Shown piece by piece: positions 57,922 to 64,000 of a DNA stretch of 64,000 nucleotides (positions are counted from its first letter, which is position 1; the number at the start of each line of letters is the position of its first letter). The translations under genes and the position numbers were made by a program. Under the pieces are notes generated by a model that was given only the letters and a program-made list of their open reading frames with translations, made no database searches and was not told the origin of the DNA. Source of the stretch: Syncephalis fuscata (lineage: Eukaryota > Zoopagomycota > Zoopagomycetes > Zoopagales > Piptocephalidaceae); the NCBI GenBank assembly GCA_025786725.1, contig JAHLTZ010000026.1, forward strand, positions 124,001-188,000, written 5' to 3'.

Positions 57922-60217
57922 TTAGATACGCCCAATAATGAGTGCATCTACGAAATCGCCCTTGCTAAGAGATCGTGCTTGTTCGCTTGCTAACGGTAGC
58001 TGCAGTAAAGCATTTGCTCCACGTACGCTTGCCATACGACTGCTGCGCTGATCGCCGGTACTTGTGGCAACAAAGCCGGTGCCATCTTCAGTCACTCGTA
58101 CAAGTGCACGATGATATTCAGGTCTTGAATCGAGTTGCACGTCATGTGTCAGTTTTACACGCATCATCGTGTGACCTGGATTGTTAAGCCCGCCCATGCG
58201 ACGAAGTGCTGGTACTGCAAATAGATGGAATGTAACCAGCGCTGATCCTGGATTGCCTGGCAGTGCAAAGACCAGTTTAGTAGCGTCGGAAGGTGTACGT
58301 CCAGGCACGGTAGCAAAAGTTGTGGGCTTGCCTGGCTTCATCAATACGCGGCCAAAGTGGATGGTTGCACGTAAACGGGTCTCCAAGATTGACTTAAGAA
58401 TATCGGCCTCGCCCATAGATACACCACCCGTAGTAATGAGTACATCGACACGCTCCAAGGCACTACGTAATCCAGCCTCAATATGGTCAGGATGATCGGG
58501 AATAACGCCAAGGTCGACGCTTTCAAATCCAGCGGCACGGACAGCAGCCAGAAGCGATGGTCTATTTGCATCACGGATTTGTCCCATATGAAGTGGGCCA
58601 CCTGCACCAACGTCTACAACCTCATTACCAGTTGACATAACACCAACGACTGGGCGACGATAAACAGCCAGTTGACCAACACCGCTAGCTGCCAGTAAAC
58701 TAACTTCACCGCCAACTTCAGTAATGGTATCGCCGGTATGTAAAATAATTTCGTTACTCTGGACATCAGAACCAATTTCACGAACATTTTCACCTGGCTG
58801 GACAGTGCGTGACAATTCAACGAGTTCTTCTCCTTGATTATCACTTGATGCTTTAATAAGCTTTGAGTGTTCTATTGGAACGACTGCATTAGCTCCTTCA
58901 GGTAAAGGTCCGCCCGTAGCAATACGGGCAATATATCCACTAGGTAATGATAATGGCTCTGTTCCTGCTAGTGCTACGTACTCGAAGACTGGGAAAGTAC
59001 CAGCTCCATCAGTTGCTAAATAAATAGCATAATATATTAGTAAAAAGTATATTCATGTATATGTTTTTAATTAACCTACCATTAATCGCGTAACCATCCA
59101 TGGTCGATGCGCGATAGGCAGGTACTGCTTCGCGTGCATGGATGTCTTCAGCGACTACTGCGCCAGCAATGTTGGTACTTAGTGCAACATTAATAGGAGG
59201 CAGGCGTTTAGCATACTCATGAACAAGTGCTAATGCATCGCCTACTGGTGTTAATGGATAGGGTGAAACACGTAGACGATTGACTATATATATATATATA
59301 TATGGAATAAATTAATTACACTGCTGTGTATATTATCGTATCGTTTACATACCTGGCGAAGTAAGTGTGCGTGCATTTTGATTCAATTGTGGAATTGGAC
59401 TGACTGAGCGTGGAAGTGTGCCTGCGACATTGGCTTGCGACGTACGAGGTAGCGCGCCAATGACTGTATGCGAAGGAATACGAAGTGAGCCATAGGCAGC
59501 TGCCGAAGTAGGCGAAAGCGCAGCTGGCGATGAACCTGGACCGGCTGGCATAGCAGGATTATGCATCGAATCGTGCGCTGCCCGTGAACTTGTCGTACCG
59601 CGTGCCAGTTCAAGTGCATGCGGTAAAATAGGAAGCAAAGCAGATAGATTTTCTAGCGCACCTTTTGGCGAACCTGGTAGTGTGATAATAACAGTATTGC
59701 CACGAATGCCACAAATGGGGCGTGAAAGTGCGGCAAATGGTGTTACTTGCAAGCCTGACGTCAGCATGGACATCATTAGACCCGAGGCAACTTTTGTTAA
59801 AAGTGGTTGAATAGCCTAACGTAATTATTGCTATTAGTATTAATATTACCATGCCATTTTATCGTATTATGTGTATTTCTCACCTCAGGTGTTACGTCAC
59901 GCTGGCCAAAGCCAGTACCACCATTGGTAAGTACTAAATCCAACTTTCTATGGCCTGTCCATAGTTTAATAGTGCCTTGAATTTGATCGGCATCGTCGGG
60001 AACACACGAGCGAGCTGTAATAAGCCAGTTGTTGACCTCGTCGTTATTTTCGGTCAGCAATGCTGCAACAGCCGGCCCGGTCTCATCGACAGCTTGCTGT
60101 GCAAAAACACTATCGCTCACTATAGTTATTCAGACATTATTAGCTACTATGCCCACCCGTTCATGTTAGGTGCAACTTACCCGTCAATAGACCGACGTGA
60201 TATCTTGCTTGAGGCAT
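57922..60217 (-). CDS. Gephyrin/CNX1-type molybdenum cofactor synthesis protein (MogA + MoeA domains)
   Basis: Five exons. The first (60217 to about 60181) encodes MPQARYHVGLLT and joins to VSDSVFAQQAVDETGP. The Mog domain (adenylyltransferase) shows LVLTNGGTGFGQRDVTPE and IITLPGSPKGALENL. A Ser/Ala/Pro-rich linker (about 59600-59350) leads to the MoeA domain (molybdate insertase): RLPPINVALSTNIAG, ASTMDGYAIN, GVMSTGNEVVDVG, ITTGGVSMGEADILK and FALPGNPGSALVTFH, ending LSKGDFVDALIIGRI. Domain order is Mog then Moe, as in animal gephyrin and Aspergillus CnxE; plant CNX1 is reversed. It completes Moco for enzymes such as nitrate reductase or sulfite oxidase. The gene lies inside an inverted repeat. 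Confidence 0.93.
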
Positions 60218-61007
60218 TATATATTCACTAGTGGTATACTTTTACAGACTAAATATAGAAGGAATGCGCGTGAGTGGAAAGTGAGACATAACATTGTGAG
60301 CCGCTGCTGTTGGGGTGGCTTATATGGCCAGCTCTTGCGCTAGCCAAGGGCGGCGTGGAAGATACCGGGTTGGTCACCGTGCAGCAACCAATAGCCACAC
60401 CAATTACTATATCTTCTATTTTTTACCCACCTTAAGGTCAATACAGATGATGAAAAGAAGTTGTATACGGCTGTTGCAGTAAAAGCACTCAAGGCAAAGG
60501 CAAAAGGTGACGAAAGCGGGAAAGGCGAAAGAGATAGATAGACGGATAGACAAATAGAGAGTGAGAGAGTGAGAATTAAAGAAATATACTATGAGCGTTA
60601 AAGACCCAGCGTTGCAATAATCGATAAACTTTCAACTAATTATATAAAAGAATGATCCTATTAGGTGGAGTAGTAATTGCAATAGGTATACAATTCGATA
60701 TAAAAAAGGTAAACTGAAAGGCGACGAGGCGTAATGGAAACGACGAACTTTTGACTTCACGCGCTCTTTCACGCACTCGCTCAGTGCGCATTAATATACA
60801 AGCATAGAGACGCATAAAGGCTCACGCGTACATACACACACACACACACATACATACACGCATCTATACGCGTGGACAATATTTATCATGTGGTTGTAAA
60901 AATGACTACTATATTTGGCAATGCTCTAATGAAACTGCGAACATGCAGGCACTAATGCTTTTTAAAATCATGTGGCCATCGTATCACATTATTGTTTATT
61001 AACCGGG
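60218..61007. promoter_or_regulatory. Upstream region of the gephyrin-type gene
   Basis: Relatively GC-rich near the gene (60290-60410), with a CCAAT word at about 60387. A CA repeat lies at 60836-60850. No gene seen; the start of the right repeat arm follows. Confidence 0.45.
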
Positions 61008-62095
61008 AGCTATTGTACTTTGACGCCCTATCCTTCAGTTTAAGAATAAAAAGATCCATAGCTCAAATAAACCGTCGATCAGTTTTTAATACTGAGAAAT
61101 GTTATTTGTTGTAGTGCCACATCAACTCCAATTGAATCAATCAAAGTCTTGGTTACTCTGCACTATTTTCAATATTTGATATTAGTGTTGATAAATGTTG
61201 TAGTATTTTCATGTCGCTTATAATACAATATAATAAATAAATGCTAATCCATATTATTGTTGCTGTAAAGTATTCAAAGCATTGTAATTTTGATATTTAC
61301 TACAACTCACCATCCAGTTCCATGTTTGGTAGAATAACAAATATGTAGTTTAATCAAGTAAAGAATATCAATTTTGGTCTTTTGACACCGAATCACATAA
61401 GTCTACTAATATATTATTTAATATTAGTAAACTATTTTACTTTGACTCCTATATTTTTATTTACCTATTTCACCCCTCAACACTTAAATGCAATTAAACA
61501 CCCATTCATCATTATAACATGTATAATACTGCATCCAACATTAATTAATTCATGTGTAATTATCAATACAACAATGTAGTTAATTAGCTATCTTTATTAT
61601 TGCTTTAATATATATATATTGTCATTATGCTATTAATTGTTCAAAATGTCATTTATTTAGTCAGACCGACTATAAAAAAAGTGGCTGTTTAACAAACGAC
61701 TTTTATAATAATTATATTAATCTTGATCTTACATCACAAATATGCCCAAAATGCAATAGTAGAATATTAGAAATAGAAAAGACCATTCAGATGCAATAAT
61801 CCATGTTGTAGATAGATGTAACAACAATTAATACGGAACGATATGGGATCGCAATCATATGGCTTCTATTAATATTCAATCAATCTTTCTACACATGGTC
61901 AACAACAACAATGATAGGCCTCAAATGTTATAAAGAAATCAAACAGTATGCTATATTGTTTATTTAAAGCAGTTTATTAATGGCACTTTAATAAAAATCA
62001 ATATAGTTATGTTGCGTATAATAGCGACATGACTTCAATTTAAACGAATTTTTTGCTTTAGGGGCGCAAAACTCGGGAGTCAAAATAAAGTTCAA
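61008..62095 (+). repeat. Right arm of the inverted repeat, the longest copy of the dispersed element
   Basis: 61008-61921 matches the left arm (56789-57704) in inverted orientation. 61855-62095 extends beyond it and matches the third copy at 54466-54700 in direct orientation, so the element is at least about 1.1 kb long. It contains only a short AT-rich frame and no transposase, so it is non-autonomous or a relic. Termini and target-site duplications could not be defined by eye. Confidence 0.8.
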
Positions 62096-62354
62096 CCCAG
62101 TTTTCAATAAGTGTTAAACATTCATTGCTTTTAGCATGATTATACATTAATCATCATTTTATAACTAAATATCAATAATAAACTCTTGTTTATATGGCTG
62201 TTAGTATAATAATAATAATTTTATTATTGGTGCTTTTACTATTGCTGTAAAGTACGTAAGTTAATAGTGACACATAACAAATAAAGAATATGAGTAGTCC
62301 TGCAACTTATATTCTTTGATATAGGCTATTTAACTAAAGAATTAATTATAAAGT

Positions 62355-62966
62355 TTATGGAATACGAAATCCAATCTTTAGTTTTGAAAAGAGCTGTGGG
62401 CCATAAGTGGGACTTTGATGGCAAGGTATGATGTAGAATTGAGTACTATCGTCATTGCCTGAAAGACAGTAATCAGTCGCCAGATTACGAAGCCAGCACC
62501 GTTTATAATCATTACAGCCAAGACGCCACATTTGTTTACTATCAACTCGACTTGAGTCGGCCGGGCATCGATTTACTTTTACTGGACTATGGGATACCAT
62601 GGCTTCAATACCCAAGCAAAGGTCTTCGCCAATACGGATAGGCTGATAACCTTGTGTAAAATTGCCATCAAACTTCCAAGTTTGGCCGGGACGCCAGTAA
62701 TTCTTTGCACATTCATCAGCCACGACTGAATAGTTGGCACCAAGTCCTTCAGCGTATAAACAACGGGTGCTATTAGTGTTGCCTGTATAGCCAGAGGCCG
62801 AGTATTTTGGCGGAGGCAGTTGGCATTTAACATCCGGAAAATTAAGAAGAAATGGCTCTATTCCTGCTTCTGTGGCCGGCACAGAAGTCAGTACAAGTAA
62901 AACCAGTCCTACAAATAATAGAGATAGCTTTACAGCTAAAGAGCTTGTTGTAAAACGACTAAACAT
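62355..62966 (-). CDS. Secreted protein with ricin-B-like (beta-trefoil) features
   Basis: Signal peptide in the first 35 residues (LAVKLSLLFVGLVLLVLTSV, then PATEAG). The body has ten or more cysteines and two Q-x-W motifs (GQTWKFDG, KQMWRLGC) with the spaced pattern LCLGIEAM..VKVNRCPAD, as in ricin-B-type carbohydrate-binding trefoils. A second C-L-x-G motif (DYCLSGNDD) and FYIIPCHQ support repeated trefoil subdomains. No enzymatic domain is attached, so this reads as a small extracellular lectin-like protein. It has no introns in the coding part. The family assignment is by motif only. Confidence 0.62.
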   Translation of the reverse strand: MFSRFTTSSLAVKLSLLFVGLVLLVLTSVPATEAGIEPFLLNFPDVKCQLPPPKYSASGYTGNTNSTRCLYAEGLGANYSVVADECAKNYWRPGQTWKFDGNFTQGYQPIRIGEDLCLGIEAMVSHSPVKVNRCPADSSRVDSKQMWRLGCNDYKRCWLRNLATDYCLSGNDDSTQFYIIPCHQSPTYGPQLFSKLKIGFRIP

Positions 62967-64000
62967 GATTAATTATAAACAGACAATGGAGAGGGATTTA
63001 ACTGTAATAAATTAATGGTATTAGAGGCGTGGCTGGGTGGATGTTTATATAAATGATTGTCCTATCGTTTGTATGAGTATAATGGTAACGAGCAAGCGTG
63101 GACTATTAGGTATAACAAACAATTAAGAACAAAGAGATAAGTGACGACAGGCGAGTAAAGGCAAATAGCCGACAATGGATATTAGTTGGTTAATTGGTTG
63201 GCTTTAACACATACACGGATGTGCAATACACTATAGTTACTGAACTAGCAGCACTAACCAGAGTAATCGAAATAATAGAGGATTGCTAAAACAAGGAAGA
63301 TGAAGAAAAAAGAATGAAGAAAGAAGACAGCATCAATAAATATGGAACTAAATGGAATGGCAACGAGAGTGGCATGCGGTTACATTGACAAAGGAAACTA
63401 CACTCAAGGATTTACATACTGGTGACACGAGCAAACAGGAATATGGATCCAACTTGAATTGTATCATGTTAACATGTGACAATGTCTGAACAGCTTTTAC
63501 TATCAAAACCTGTTTTGTTTAAACTGGTATTAGTCACCATAGTTTATTAAATAAAAACAATAAAAAAACAAGAAATAAGATATGGCTATAGCTAAAGTAT
63601 TAGATTGTGGAATGTAATTACTGCAAATGCAAGGTGTTAAGTATTTGAGTAAAAACATTTTTAAATTAATTACAATTATTTAGTGTGAACAAAACTGGAT
63701 AATTTATAATTACCAAATATGGTAATGCCTATTATTAATAATAGTATTTCTATTATTAGTATCATATTTAATAAACAATTAACATATAAAGCTGACTATT
63801 TTATTAATCAAATAAACAAATTGCTATTTTTCCTATTCATTTGTAAATGTTAATTGTAATACTTTATGCATAATAGCTATGATTGTGATGTGGCTCCAGT
63901 GTCTTTATATTTCTAACAGCTATTACCATTATAAAGTGTAGCATTTTCTATTTATAATATCTATGGCCACCTTAAGTGCTTTCAATGTAATTAAGTGCTA
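62967..64000. other. Intergenic to window end
   Basis: Promoter side of the lectin-like gene, then AT-rich DNA. Contains the inverted repeat ATTACCA-AATA-TGGTAAT (about 63709-63726), the same as at 41726. No gene seen. Confidence 0.4.

Noticed and set aside
62355-62966. Ricin-like toxin
   Set aside because: Only a beta-trefoil lectin-like part is seen; there is no ribosome-inactivating A-chain domain.

Overview
This window looks like nuclear DNA of an AT-rich, intron-dense fungus. Introns are short (about 50-90 nt), with GTAAGT-like donors and TAG acceptors. The genes include a secreted Cu-only-type superoxide dismutase, a PA-domain subtilisin, an M28 aminopeptidase, an Erf4-like palmitoyltransferase subunit and a Snc1-like R-SNARE. 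An early-diverging lineage (Zoopagomycota-like) is plausible, but that placement is inference. Most coding regions are broken into many exons. Several also carry one-base frame breaks, often in homopolymers, which look more like residual assembly indels than real pseudogenes.

Layout. 1-8121 (-): a partial giant PAK/STE20-type gene with a CRIB motif and at least four tandem kinase domains. 9306-10336 (+): dynactin p27 (DCTN6). 10387-12959 (-): kanadaptin. 13975-16049 (+): F-box-like protein. 16718-22496 (+): DHX29-like DExH helicase. 23689-28181 (+): the most remarkable locus, described below. 28924-30153 (-): Erf4/Golgin-A7-like. 31139-32102 (+): mitoribosomal bS18m. 32355-35459 (+): Sec8 exocyst subunit that appears C-terminally short. 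35570-37131 (-): unknown helical protein. 38636-48446 (+): a run of secreted or membrane proteins (subtilisin, damaged GST, seven-TM protein, M28 peptidase, SOD). 48739-52635 (-): NFX1/FAP1. 54966-55431 (-): synaptobrevin. 57922-60217 (-): gephyrin-type molybdenum cofactor enzyme, flanked by about 0.9-kb inverted repeats. 62355-62966 (-): secreted ricin-B-fold-like protein.

Main discovery candidate. Downstream of a signal-peptide exon (23689-23782) lie 53 microexons, 51 of them exactly 3 nt long. They are separated by 54 introns, with a unit period of about 82 nt. Every intron has GT at its 5' end (44 of 54 are exactly GTAAGT) and TAG or CAG at its 3' end. In the phase set by exon 1 (phase 1) the whole chain is open and ends at TAA 28179-28181. 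It predicts a 92-residue secreted precursor with dibasic (Kex2-like) sites and a Ser/Thr-rich tail, in which almost every residue of the tail is encoded across its own splice junction. All microexons are multiples of three, so skipping keeps the frame.

The second unusual locus is the multi-kinase PAK gene. A module of PBD-like helix plus linker plus kinase has been repeated, with degenerate DFG motifs in three of the four copies.
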